NCBI RefSeq assembly: GCF_033441515.1
Contig: NZ_JAWQJT010000001.1
Location: 3,968,001 to 4,032,000, forward strand
Length of the DNA: 64,000 nt
Origin: Amycolatopsis solani
GTDB lineage: Bacteria > Actinomycetota > Actinomycetes > Mycobacteriales > Pseudonocardiaceae
Direction: 5' to 3'
How positions within the stretch are numbered: the first letter of the stretch is position 1; every line of letters begins with the position of its first letter. Below are positions 1 through 11,100 of this stretch, piece by piece. A program made the position numbers and the translations under genes. Under the pieces are notes generated by a model, which was not told the DNA's origin, did no database searches, and saw nothing but the letters and a program-made list of their open reading frames with translations.

Positions 1-2139
1 CTGCACGCGAACGGCGCGGCCGCGGACCTCTCGGCGGTCTTCCGGCCCGCCGGGCCCGCGGCCCTGCCGACCTACGCCTTCCAGCACGAGCACTACTGGC
101 TCGAAGCGGCCGCTCCGGCGCCCGCGGCGGACACCGCGTTCTGGTCGGCGGTCGAACGCGAGGACGTCGGCGAACTGGCCGGCGCGCTGGCGATCGACGA
201 GACCCAGCGTGCCTCCCTGACCGCGCTGCTCCCGGCGTTGTCGACTTGGCGACGGCAGCGCGACGAAGAGTCCGTTGTGGACTCCTGGCGCTACCGTGTC
301 ACCTGGGAACCAGCCCGCGAGACGGGGAAGACACCGGCGGGCACGTGGCTGCTCGCCGTCCCGGCCACGGAAACCGAGCTGGGGGACCGGATCGCGGCGG
401 CGCTCGCCGCGAACGGCGTCACGAGCACCCGGCTCGACGACCCCACCCCCGAGCGCCTGGCGGAAGCGGCGGGCAGCGCGGACGCCGTCCTGTCCCTGCT
501 CGCTCTCACGCCGGGAGCGGACGTCGTCCCGGCCGGGGTGTCGGCCACACTCGCCCTCCTCCGGGCGGTGCCCGGCATTCCGGTGTGGACGGTCACCCGC
601 GGTGCCGTCGCCACCGGGCCCGCCGACCACGCGCCCGACGCCGCGCAGGCGCAGGTCTGGGGACTCGGCCGCAGCGCCGCCCTCGACCGCCCGGCCGGCT
701 GGGGCGGCCTGGTCGACCTGCCCGCCGAGTTCGACGGCCGGACCGGGGACCTGCTCGTCCAGGCGCTGGCCGACCCGGCCGAGGACCAGGCGGCCGTGCG
801 GGACGGCGGGCGGCTCGCCCGGCGCCTCGCCCCGGTCACCGGCGCCCCCGCCGGACGGCCGTGGCAGCCGCGCGGCACGGTGCTCGTCACCGGCGGCACG
901 GGCGCGCTCGGCGCCCACGTCGCCCGCTGGCTCGCGACCGCCGGTGCGGAGAAGATCGTCCTCACCAGCCGCCGTGGCCGGCAGGCACCGGGCGCGGAAG
1001 ACCTCGTGACCGAGCTGACCGGGCTGGGTGCCGAGGTGACGATCGCGGCCTGCGACGTCGCCGACCGCGCCGCGCTCGCCGAGCTGCTCGACGGCATCCG
1101 CGACGGCCTCACTGCCGTCGTCCACGCGGCCGGCACCGGGGGAGCGACCCCGCTGGACGACGCGGACCTCGGGCCCTTCGCGGACATCCTGGCCGCGAAG
1201 GTGGCCGGCGCGGAGCACCTCGACGCGTTGCTCGGCGACACGGAACTCGACGCCTTCGTGCTGTTCTCGTCGATCGCGGGTGTCTGGGGCAGCGGCGGCC
1301 AATCCGCCTACGGGGCCGCCAACGCCCACCTCGACGCGCTCGCCCGGCGCCGCCGGGCCGCGGGCCGCACCGCGACCGCGCTCGCCTGGGGCCCGTGGGC
1401 CGACGGCGGCATGGCGGCCGACCACGACGCCGAGGACTACCTGCGGCGCCGCGGTTTGCGGACCTTGCCGCCCGCTCTCGCGGTTCGCGCGCTCGCCGGT
1501 GCGGTCGGGCGGGACGAGACCGCGCTGACCCTGGCCGATGTCGACTGGGAGCGGTTCGTGCCCGCGTTCACCTCGGCCCGGCCGAGTGCGCTGCTGCTCG
1601 GCGTGCCGCAGGCGCGCGGTGTGATCGAAGCGGCGGCCGAACCGGTGGCCGAAAGCGATCTCCGCGAGGAGCTGGCCGAGCTGTCCCCGGCGGAGGCCGA
1701 GCGGACGCTGCTGGGCTTGGTCCGCGCGGAGGCCGCGGTCGCGTTGGGGCACCGCGGTGCCGACGCCGTCCCGGCGGCCCGGCCGTTCACCGAGCTGGGC
1801 TTCGACTCCCTGACCTCGGTGGAGTTCCGCAACCGCCTCGCGGCGGCGGCCGGTGTGGCGCTGCCCGCGACGGTCGTCTTCGACCACCCGACCCCGGCCG
1901 CGCTGGCCGCGCACCTCCTGGAAGTCCTGCGGCCCGGCGCCGCGGCCGACCCCGAAGAAGCCCGGATCCGGGCCGCGCTGGCCACCGTGCCGCTGGCGAA
2001 GTTCCGCGACGCCGGCCTGATGTCGGCGCTGCTGGAGCTGGCCGGCCTCGAGGACGTCGCGGACGCCGGCGACGACCTGGACGAGCTGGACGCCGAAGCG
2101 CTGGTGCGGCTGGCGCTGGACGGTACCGATTCCCGATGA
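1..2139 (+). CDS. PKS-A: modular type I polyketide synthase, C-terminal part (AT remnant-KR-ACP-docking), 5' partial
   Basis: The reading frame is open from base 1, so the gene begins upstream of the window; 712 residues are visible. Residues 1-40 are the tail of an acyltransferase, ending in the usual LPTYAFQ motif; its substrate motifs are outside the window. The structural half of a ketoreductase starts near residue 93 (VDSWRYRV), and the catalytic half near residue 292 with an intact NADPH motif (TGGTGALG). The active-site Ser and Tyr (Tyr437) are present, and a Trp eight residues before the Tyr marks an A-type (L-hydroxy) KR. The ACP carries its phosphopantetheine Ser at residue 603 (GFDSL). 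The last ~60 residues form a docking segment ending in DDLDELDAEALVRLAL, a type different from the C-termini of PKS-B to PKS-E. The protein extends the chain by one unit, leaves a hydroxyl, and hands over to PKS-B, whose start is 21 bp after this stop. Confidence 0.97.
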   Translation: MHANGAAADLSAVFRPAGPAALPTYAFQHEHYWLEAAAPAPAADTAFWSAVEREDVGELAGALAIDETQRASLTALLPALSTWRRQRDEESVVDSWRYRVTWEPARETGKTPAGTWLLAVPATETELGDRIAAALAANGVTSTRLDDPTPERLAEAAGSADAVLSLLALTPGADVVPAGVSATLALLRAVPGIPVWTVTRGAVATGPADHAPDAAQAQVWGLGRSAALDRPAGWGGLVDLPAEFDGRTGDLLVQALADPAEDQAAVRDGGRLARRLAPVTGAPAGRPWQPRGTVLVTGGTGALGAHVARWLATAGAEKIVLTSRRGRQAPGAEDLVTELTGLGAEVTIAACDVADRAALAELLDGIRDGLTAVVHAAGTGGATPLDDADLGPFADILAAKVAGAEHLDALLGDTELDAFVLFSSIAGVWGSGGQSAYGAANAHLDALARRRRAAGRTATALAWGPWADGGMAADHDAEDYLRRRGLRTLPPALAVRALAGAVGRDETALTLADVDWERFVPAFTSARPSALLLGVPQARGVIEAAAEPVAESDLREELAELSPAEAERTLLGLVRAEAAVALGHRGADAVPAARPFTELGFDSLTSVEFRNRLAAAAGVALPATVVFDHPTPAALAAHLLEVLRPGAAADPEEARIRAALATVPLAKFRDAGLMSALLELAGLEDVADAGDDLDELDAEALVRLALDGTDSR

Positions 2140-2148
2140 CCCACCCCT

Positions 2149-2152
2149 GGAG
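2149..2152 (+). promoter_or_regulatory. Ribosome binding site of PKS-B
   Basis: GGAG lies eight bases before ATG 2161 in the 21-bp gap between PKS-A and PKS-B. The spacing is standard and supports ATG 2161 as the start. The gap is too short for a terminator and promoter, so A and B are probably co-transcribed. Confidence 0.7.
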
Positions 2153-2160
2153 CTGAAACC

Positions 2161-5100
2161 ATGGCCACGCCTGAGAAGGTGCTCGACGCGCTGCGCGCCT
2201 CCGTCAAGGAGGCCGAACGGCTGCGGCGGCAGAACCGGCAGCTCGTCGACGCCGCGACCGAGCCGGTCGCCATCGTCGCGATGGCCTGCCGGTTCCCCGG
2301 TGGCGTGCGGTCGCCGGAAGGGCTGTGGGACCTGGTGGCCCGCGGCGGGGACGCCGTCTCGGCGTTCCCCGCCAACCGGGGCTGGGACACGGCGTCGCTG
2401 TTCGACGAGGCTGGCGGCCGCCCGGGCACGACCTACGCGCGTGAAGGCGCTTTCCTGCACGACGCCGACCTCTTCGACGCCGGGTTCTTCGGGATCTCGC
2501 CGCGTGAGGCCCTCGCCATGGACCCCCAGCAGCGGCTCCTGCTGGAAACGTCGTGGGAGGCCTTCGAACGGGCCGGCATCGACCCGGCTTCGGTCCGGGG
2601 CAGCCGGACCGGCGTGTTCGTCGGTTCCAACGGCCAGGACTACCTGACGCTGCTGCGTTCGTCGGCGGAGGACGTCGAGGGCTACCTCGGCACCGGCAAC
2701 GCGGCGAGCGTCGTTTCCGGGCGGCTGTCGTACTTGTTCGGCTTCGAGGGCACGTCCTTGACCGTCGACACGGCGTGCTCGTCGTCGCTGGTCGCGCTGC
2801 ACCTCGCCGTGCAGGCGCTGCGGCAAGGCGAATGCGACCTGGCGCTGGCCGGCGGCGCGACGGTGATGGCCACCCCGGGCACGTTCGTCGAGTTCAGCAA
2901 GCAGCGCGGGCTCGCCCCGGACGGCCGCGTCAAGGCGTTCGCCGAGGCGGCCGACGGCACCGGCTGGGGTGAAGGCGTCGGCATGCTCCTGGTGGAGCGC
3001 CTGTCGGACGCCCAGCGCCACGGCCACGAAGTCCTGGCGCTGGTCCGGGGTTCGGCCGTCAACTCCGACGGCGCGTCCAACGGCCTGACCGCGCCGAACG
3101 GCCCGTCCCAGCAGCGGGTGATCCGCGCGGCGCTGGACAGCGCCCGGCTGTCCACTTCGGACATCGACGTCGTGGAGGCGCACGGCACCGGAACCACGTT
3201 GGGCGACCCGATCGAAGCCCAGGCGCTCCTGGCCACCTACGGTCAGGACCGCTCGACACCGCTGTGGCTCGGTTCGGTGAAGTCCAACATCGGGCACACG
3301 CAGGCCGCCGCGGGTGTCGCCGGGATCATCAAGATGGTCATGGCGATGCGCAACGGCGTGCTGCCGCAGACGTTGCACGTCGACGCGCCATCGTCGCATG
3401 TGGACTGGTCGGCGGGTGCGGTCGAGCTGTTGACCGAAGCCCGCGACTGGCCTGCCGGTGACCGGCCGCGCCGGGCCGCTGTGTCGTCGTTCGGTGTCAG
3501 CGGCACGAACGCGCACACGATCCTCGAAGCCGTCCCGCCCGCGGAGCCGGTGCCCTCGGCGGCGCCGGTCGGCACGCTGACGCCGTTCGTGCTGTCGGCG
3601 AAGACTTCGGAAGCTTTGCAGGCACAGGTTTCCCAGGTCGCCGAGGTCTCGGCCGACCCGGCGGATATCGCGCGCACACTGGCGACAGCCCGGACGGCGT
3701 TCGAGCACCGCGCGGTCGTCCTCGACCCGAATGTGATCACCGGCGAGGTTCGCGAGGACGCCCGCCTGGCCGTGTTGTTCACCGGCCAGGGCGCGCAGCG
3801 AGTCGGTATGGGCGAGTCCCTCTACTCCCGCTTCCCGGCCTACGCCGCCGCGTTCGACTCCGTACTCGCGCATTTCGACCCCAGCCTGCGCGAGGCCCTC
3901 ACCACCCCCGAACTCCTAGACCGCACCGAGTTCACGCAACCGGCCCTCTTCGCCGTCGAAGTCGCCCTCTATCGCTTGGTCGAGTCCTTCGGCGTCCGCC
4001 CAGACTTCGTGGCGGGCCACTCGATCGGCGAGATCTCCGCCGCCCACGTCGCCGGAGTCCTGTCCCTGGAAGACGCCTGCCGCCTGGTCTCGGCCCGAGC
4101 CTCCCTGATGCAGGCCCTCCCGCCGGGTGGCGCGATGGTCTCGATCGCCGCCCCCGAGTCGGCCATCGCCCTCACCGACGGCGTCTCCATCGCCGCAGTA
4201 AACGGCCCGGAGTCGGTGGTCATCTCCGGCGACGAGGTCGAAGTCCTCGCGATCGCCGCACAGTTCCCCAAGACCAAGCGCCTCACGGTGAGTCACGCGT
4301 TCCACTCACCGTTGATGGACCCCATGCTGGACGAGTTCCGCGCGGTCGCCGAGTCCCTGACGTACCGCCCTGCGACGATACCGGTGATCTCGAATGTGAG
4401 CGGTGCTCTCGCCGAGCCCTTCACGGCCGACTACTGGGTCCGCCACGTCCGCGAAGCCGTGCGGTTCGCCGACGGCATCGTGACCCTCGAGGCCGAAGGC
4501 GTCCAGACGTTCCTGGAGCTGGGTCCGGACGGCGTGCTCAGCGCGATGGTGCCGGGTGCGTCCTTCCCCGCGCTGCGCCGCGACCGCGACGAGGAACGGA
4601 CCCTCGTGACCGCCCTCGCGGGCGTGTGGGTGAACGGCGGCACCGTCGACTGGGCCGCGTACCTGCCCGCCGGCCCGCGGATCGACCTGCCGACGTACCC
4701 GTTCCAGCGCGAACGCTTCTGGCCGACGCCCGCACCGCAGACCGACGTCGACGTCTCCGCGCTCGCCGCCGAGCTCGGCCTGCCCGAGGACACCCTGCGG
4801 CCCGCCCTCGCGGCCGTGCGGCAACGCCGTGAAGAGGCAACGGCCGCGGACGCCTGCCGCTACCGGGTCACCTGGACCGCGCTGGACGCCACCGAGGCGG
4901 CCGCACCCCAGGGCGATTGCCTGGTCGTCGACCCGTCCCCGCAGCTGGAAGCCGTCCTCGAACACTGGAACGGCCGGGTCATCCGGCTCGACGGCCCCCT
5001 CGGTGACGCCGAGCCGGTCGTGGTGTTCAGCGGCGCCGGGCTCGAGCGGACCGTCGACCTCCTGGGCGAACTCGCCGCCGCCGGGATCGACGCTCCCCTG

Positions 5101-8100
5101 TGGTGCGTCACCGCCGGAGCCGTGCGTGCCACCGGAACCGACTCCGCGCCGGACCCGGCGCAAGCCGCGGTCTGGGGCCTCGGCCGCGCCGCCGCGCTCG
5201 AACTCCCCGAGCGGTGGGGTGGCCTGATCGACCTGCCGTCCGATGTGGACGCCGGAATCGCGGCCCGGTTCCTGGCCCGGCTGAGCGGCGGCGAAGACCA
5301 GGTCGCCCTGCGCGCCGATGCCGACTTCGGACGGCGGCTGGAGCCCGCCGAGCCGGTCACGACCCCGGCGTGGACCCCGCGTGGCACGGTGCTCGTCACC
5401 GGCGGCACCGGGGCACTGGGCGCGCACGTCGCCCGCCGCCTCGCCCGGGACGGCGCCGACCACCTCGTGCTGGTCTCCCGCCGCGGGGCCGACGCCCCCG
5501 GTGCGGCGGAACTGGCCGAAGAGCTGGGCGTGCGGGTGACGTTCGCGGCCGGCGACGTCGCCGACCGGGAGTTCCTGGCCGAGCTGATCGAGCGGGTCAG
5601 CCCCGGGCTCACCGCCGTCGTGCACACCGCGGGTGTCGTCCGCTCCGCGCCGTTGTCCGAAGTGGACAGCGCAGCGGTGGCCGAACTGTGGGCCGCCAAG
5701 GCGATCGGTGCCCGTCACCTCGACGAACTGCTCGCCGACGCCGACCTCGACGCGTTCGTCCTGTTCTCCTCGATCGCCGGGGTGTGGGGCAGCGGGCAGC
5801 AGGCGCTCTACGGCGCCGCAAACGCTTTCCTCGACGCGCTCGCCGAAGGCCGCCGCGCCCGCGGTCTCGCCGCCACGGCCGTGGCGTGGGGCCCGTGGGC
5901 CGACGGCGGGATGGCCGCCGACAACGACGCCGAGGACTACCTGCTCCGCCGCGGGCTCCGCGCGCTGGACCCGGGCGTGGCCGTCACGGCGCTCCTGCGT
6001 GCCGCGGGTGGCGACACGAACGTCACCTTCGCCGACGTCGACTGGCCGCGGTTCGCCGCCGCCTTCACCTCGCGGCGGCCGAGCCCGCTGCTGACCGGGA
6101 TCCCCGGCGCCGTCCCCGAGCCGGAGGCGCCCGCGACCGGCGGGCTGGTCGCCCGGCTGCGCGGGCTGTCCGCGGCGGTCGCCGACGAGGTGCTGCTGCA
6201 GCTCGTCCGGGACCAGGCCGCCGCGGTGCTCGGGCACGCGAGCGCGGCCGCCGTCGCGCCCGACCGGGCCTTCCAGGAGATCGGTTTCGACTCGCTGACC
6301 GCGATCGAGCTGCGGGACGCCCTGCGCGCGGAGACCGGGCTCGCGCTGCCCGCGACGCTCGTCTACGACTGGCCGACGCCGGCCGCGCTCGCCGGTCACC
6401 TGCGGGCCGGCGTCCTGGGCGACGCCGTCACCGCGGCCACCACGACGGTGGCCGCGGCCGCCGACGAGCCGATCGCCATCGTCGCGATGAGCTGCCGGTA
6501 CGCGGGCGGGATCGCGTCGCCGGAAGACCTGTGGCGCCTGGTGTCCGGCGGCGCGGATGCGGTCTCCGGCTTCCCCGCCGACCGCGGCTGGGACCTGGAA
6601 AACCTGTACGACGCCGACCCCTCGCGGCTCGGCTCGGTCAGCGTCACCGAGGGCGCGTTCCTCGACGCGGCGGGCGCGTTCGACGCCGGGTTCTTCGGCA
6701 TTTCGCCGCGCGAGGCCCTCGCGATGGACCCGCAGCAGCGGCTCCTGCTGGAGCTCACGTGGGAGGCGTTCGAGCGCGCGGGCATCGACCCGGCTTCGGT
6801 GCGGGGCAGCCGGACCGGTGTGTTCGCCGGCACCAACAGCCACGACTACACGACGCTGTTGCTCGGCTCGGCCGACGCCCTCGAAGGGCACATCGCCACC
6901 GGTAACGCGGCGAGCGTCGCCTCGGGCCGCCTGGCCTACACGTTCGGCCTGGAGGGCCCGGCGGTCTCGGTCGACACGGCGTGCTCGTCGTCGCTGGTCG
7001 CCCTGCACCTGGCCGTCCAGTCGCTGCGGCTCGGCGAGTGCTCGATGGCACTGGCGGGCGGCGTCACCGTGATGGCCACGCCGGGCACGTTCGTCGAGTT
7101 CAGCCGCCAGCGCGGCCTCGCCGCGGACGGCCGCTGCAAGGCGTTCGCCGAGGCCGCGGACGGCACGGCGTGGGGCGAGGGCGCGGGCCTGGTGCTGCTC
7201 GAGCGGCTGTCGGACGCCGAGCGCAACGGGCACCGGGTGCTGGCCGTGGTCCGCGGTTCGGCGGTCAACCAGGACGGCGCGTCCAACGGACTGACCGCGC
7301 CCAACGGTCCGGCCCAGCAGCGCGTCATCCGCGCGGCACTGGCCGACGCCGGCCTGTCCACTTCGGACGTCGACGCGGTCGAGGCCCACGGCACCGGAAC
7401 CACCCTCGGCGACCCGATCGAGGCGCAGGCGCTGCTGGCGACGTACGGCCAGGACCGTTCGACGCCGTTGTACCTGGGTTCGGTGAAGTCCAACATCGGC
7501 CACACCCAGGCGGCGGCCGGCGTCGCCGGGGTGATCAAGATGGTGATGGCGATGCGCCACGGCGTGCTGCCGCGAACCCTGCATGTCGACGCCCCTTCGT
7601 CCCATGTGGACTGGACGGCGGGCGCGGTCGAGCTGCTGACGGAGTCGCGCGAGTGGACGGCCGATCGCCCGCTGCGGGCCGCGGTCTCGTCGTTCGGCAT
7701 GAGCGGCACCAACGCGCACACGGTCCTGGAAGCCGTTGCCCAGCCGGAGCTTCCGCCTGCCGCGGAGCCGGGCGCGGTCCCGTGGGTGCTGTCGGCCCGC
7801 TCGGCCGACGCTCTGCGCGGCCAGGCGCGGGCGTTGCTGGAGGTGGAGGGCGCGCCGGCCGACATCGGCTTCTCCCTGGCCACCACCCGGGCGTCCTTGC
7901 CGCACCGCGCGGTCGTGGTCGGTGACGTCGCCGAGGGGCTGACGGCGCTGGCCGATGGTGTCCCGGCGGCGAACGTCGTCACCGGCGTGGCCGAGACCCC
8001 GGGCAAGGTGGCGCTGGTGTTCCCGGGCCAGGGCTCGCAGTGGGCCGGCATGGCCCTCGAACTCGCGGACGCCTCGCCGGTGTTCGCCGCCCGTCTCGAC

Positions 8101-11100
8101 GAGTGCGCGGCGGCCCTGGACTCCTTTGTGGACTGGCGGCTCCGTGCGGTGCTGGCCGACGCCGAAGCACTGACCCGCGTCGACGTGGTCCAGCCCGCGC
8201 TGTTCGCCGTGATGGTCTCGCTGGCCGAGCTGTGGCGCTCGTTCGGCGTCGTGCCGGACGCGGTCGTGGGCCACTCGCAGGGCGAGATCGCGGCCGCCGT
8301 GGTCTCGGGCGCACTCTCCCTTGAGGACGGTGCCCGAGTCGTCGCGCTGCGCAGCAGGGCAATCCTCGCCCTCGCCGGCCGAGGCGGGATGGTGTCCGTG
8401 GCCGCCTCTCGCGAAACCGTCGAGGGACGGCTGACCGACGGGCTGTCGATCGCGGCGGTCAACGGCCCGGCCGCGGTCGTGGTCTCCGGCGAGCCGCAAG
8501 CCCTCGACGAGCTGATCGCGTCTTGCGAGGCCGACGGTATTCGTGCCAAGCGCGTCCCGGTGGATTACGCGTCGCACTCGGCGCAGGTCGAGCAGCTGCG
8601 CGGCGAACTCCTCTACGTCCTGGCCCCGATCACCCCGCGTGCCGGCGAAATCGCCTTCATCTCGACGGTGACGGGCGAGTGGAACGAAGAAGTCGACGCC
8701 GAGTACTGGTACACGAACCTCCGCAGCACGGTCCGCCTCGACACCGCGGTCGAGCGGCTCAAGAGCGAGGGCTTCGGCACGTTCATCGAAGCCTCCCCGC
8801 ACCCGGTGCTGACCATGGCGCTGGGCGAAGACGTCGTCGCGCTGGGAAGCCTGCGCCGCGACGACGGGGGAGTGACCCGTTTCCACACCGCACTCGCCGA
8901 GGCGCACGTCAACGGCGTCCGGGTTGACTGGACCCCGGCCTTCCCGGCCGCCCGGGTCGTCGACCTCCCGACGTATGCGTTCCAGCGCAAGCAGTTCTGG
9001 CCCCGCCCGGCCACCCGCACCGGCGACGCCGCCGGGCTCGGCCTCGGCGCCGTCGACCACCCGCTGCTCGGTGCCGCGGTCACGCTCGCCGAGGAGGACC
9101 GGTTCGTCCTCACCGGCCGGTTGTCCCGGCAGACGCACCCCTGGCTCGCCGACCACGAGGTTCTCGGCACGGCCCTCCTGCCCGGCACCGCGTTCGCCGA
9201 ACTCGCGATCCACGCCGGGGACCACACCGGCTGCGGCACCGTCGAAGAACTCACCCTCGGCGCCCCGCTCGCCGTGCCCGCCACCGGCGGAGTCCAGATC
9301 CAGGTGGCCGTCGAGGCACCCGGCGAGGACGGCCGCCGCGGCCTGACCATCAGCTCCCGCCCGGACCGCCCCGGCGCGCGCTGGACCCGGCACGCCCAAG
9401 GTGTCCTCGCTCCGGGTGCGCTGGAGGCCGAGACGCTGGCCGAGTGGCCGCCCGCGGGCGCGGAAGCCCTCGACGTCGAGGCCCACTACACCGCGCTCGC
9501 CGGCGCCGGTTACCACTACGGACCCGCGTTCCGCGGCCTGCGCGCGGCCTGGCGGCGCGACAGCGAGGTCTTCGCCGAGGTGGAGCTGCCGGGCGCCGAC
9601 GCGTTCGCCGTGCATCCCGCCCTGCTCGACGCCGCCCTGCACGCCCTCGGCCTCGGCGGCTTCTTCCCCGACGACGGCCAGGCCCGGCTCCCGTTCGCCT
9701 TCACCGACGTCAGCGTGTTCGCCACCGGGGCCACCGCCCTGCGCGTCCGGCTGCGCCAGGCAGGCCCGAACGCGGTCTCGCTCACGGCCACCGACCCAGC
9801 CGGAAACCCGGTGGCGGGTATCGGTTCGCTGGCGTTCCAGGTCGCGTCCACAGTGGACGAAGTGCCGGACGCCCTCTTCCGCACCGAGTGGACGCCGGTC
9901 ACCGCGACCGGCGAAGTACCCGGCTTCACTTGGCTTTCCGGCGCCCTCGCCGACCTCACCGAGGTGCCGGACGCGGTCGTCCTGCCGGTCACGGGCACCG
10001 ACCCGCACGCCGTCGCGGCGCACGTCCTGTCGACCGCACAGGAGTGGCTGGCGGACGACCGGTTCGCGACAGCCCGGCTGCTCGTGCTCACCACCGGCGC
10101 CCTCGCCGCACTGCCGGGCGACCCGATCCCCGGCCTGGCCCAGGCCCCGGCGTGGGGCCTGATCCGCTCGGCCCAGTCGGAAAACCCCGGCCGTTTCGTC
10201 CTCTTGGACCTCGACCCCCGATCCGACGCGGCCGCCGCGATCGGCACCGCGTTGGCGTCCGGCGAACCGCAACTCGCCGCCCGCGCGGGAGCGCTGCTGG
10301 CCCCGAGGCTGGCCCGCCCGGCCACCGAACTGACCCTGCCCACCGCCGACGCCGGCGCCGAACCCACCCCGCCCACCCCCGGCGCCTGGCGCGTCGGCAC
10401 CACCGGCACCGGCACCCTCGACGGCCTCACCACCCTCCCGGCCCCCGAAGCCGAAGCCGACCTCCACCCCGACGAGATCCGCGTCGAGGTCCGCGCGGCC
10501 GGCCTGAACTTCCGCGACGTCCTGATCACCCTCGGCATGTACCCGGGCCAGGCGCTGATGGGCGGCGAGGCCGCGGGCATCGTCCTCGAAACCGGCGAGC
10601 GCGTGCGCGGCCTCGCCGTCGGCGACCGCGTGACCGGCCTGTTCACCGGCGCGCTCGGCCCGGTCGCGGTCACCGACCACCGCCTGGTCACCCCGATGCC
10701 GTCCGGCTGGAGCTTCGCCGAAGCCGCGTCCGTGCCGGTCGCCTTCGCCACCGCCTACTACGGCCTGTTCGACCTCGGCGGCCTCCAACCGGGCCAGTCG
10801 GTGCTCGTCCACGCGTCCGCCGGCGGCGTCGGCATGGCCGCCGTCCAGCTCGCCCGGCACCACGGCGCCGAGGTCTTCGCCACCGCGAGCACCGGAAAGC
10901 ACGACGTACTGGCGGAACTCGGCCTCGACACCGTCCACATCGGAGACTCCCGATCACTGTCCTTCGAGGACCACTTCCGCACAGTGACCGAGGGGCGCGG
11001 CGTCGACGTCGTGCTCGACGCCCTCGCGGGCGAGTTCGTCGACGCCTCCCTCCGCTTGCTGCCCCGCGGCGGCCGGTTCGTCGAGATGGGCAAGGCCGAC

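Noticed and set aside
246..2156. Long + strand open frames in other phases, for example 246-2156, 9444-12170, 36542-40861
   Set aside because: They overlap the PKS genes throughout and encode Arg/Pro-rich sequence with no family features, as expected for shifted frames of GC-rich genes.
4306..10938. A 2210-codon open frame on the - strand, and similar long antisense frames at 12784-17523, 37104-42044, 42099-47393 and 50922-56312
   Set aside because: These mirror the + strand PKS genes. In very GC-rich coding DNA the antisense frames rarely meet stops. Their translations are low-complexity (Arg, Gly, Ala rich) without recognisable domains, and they cross real domain and gene boundaries.
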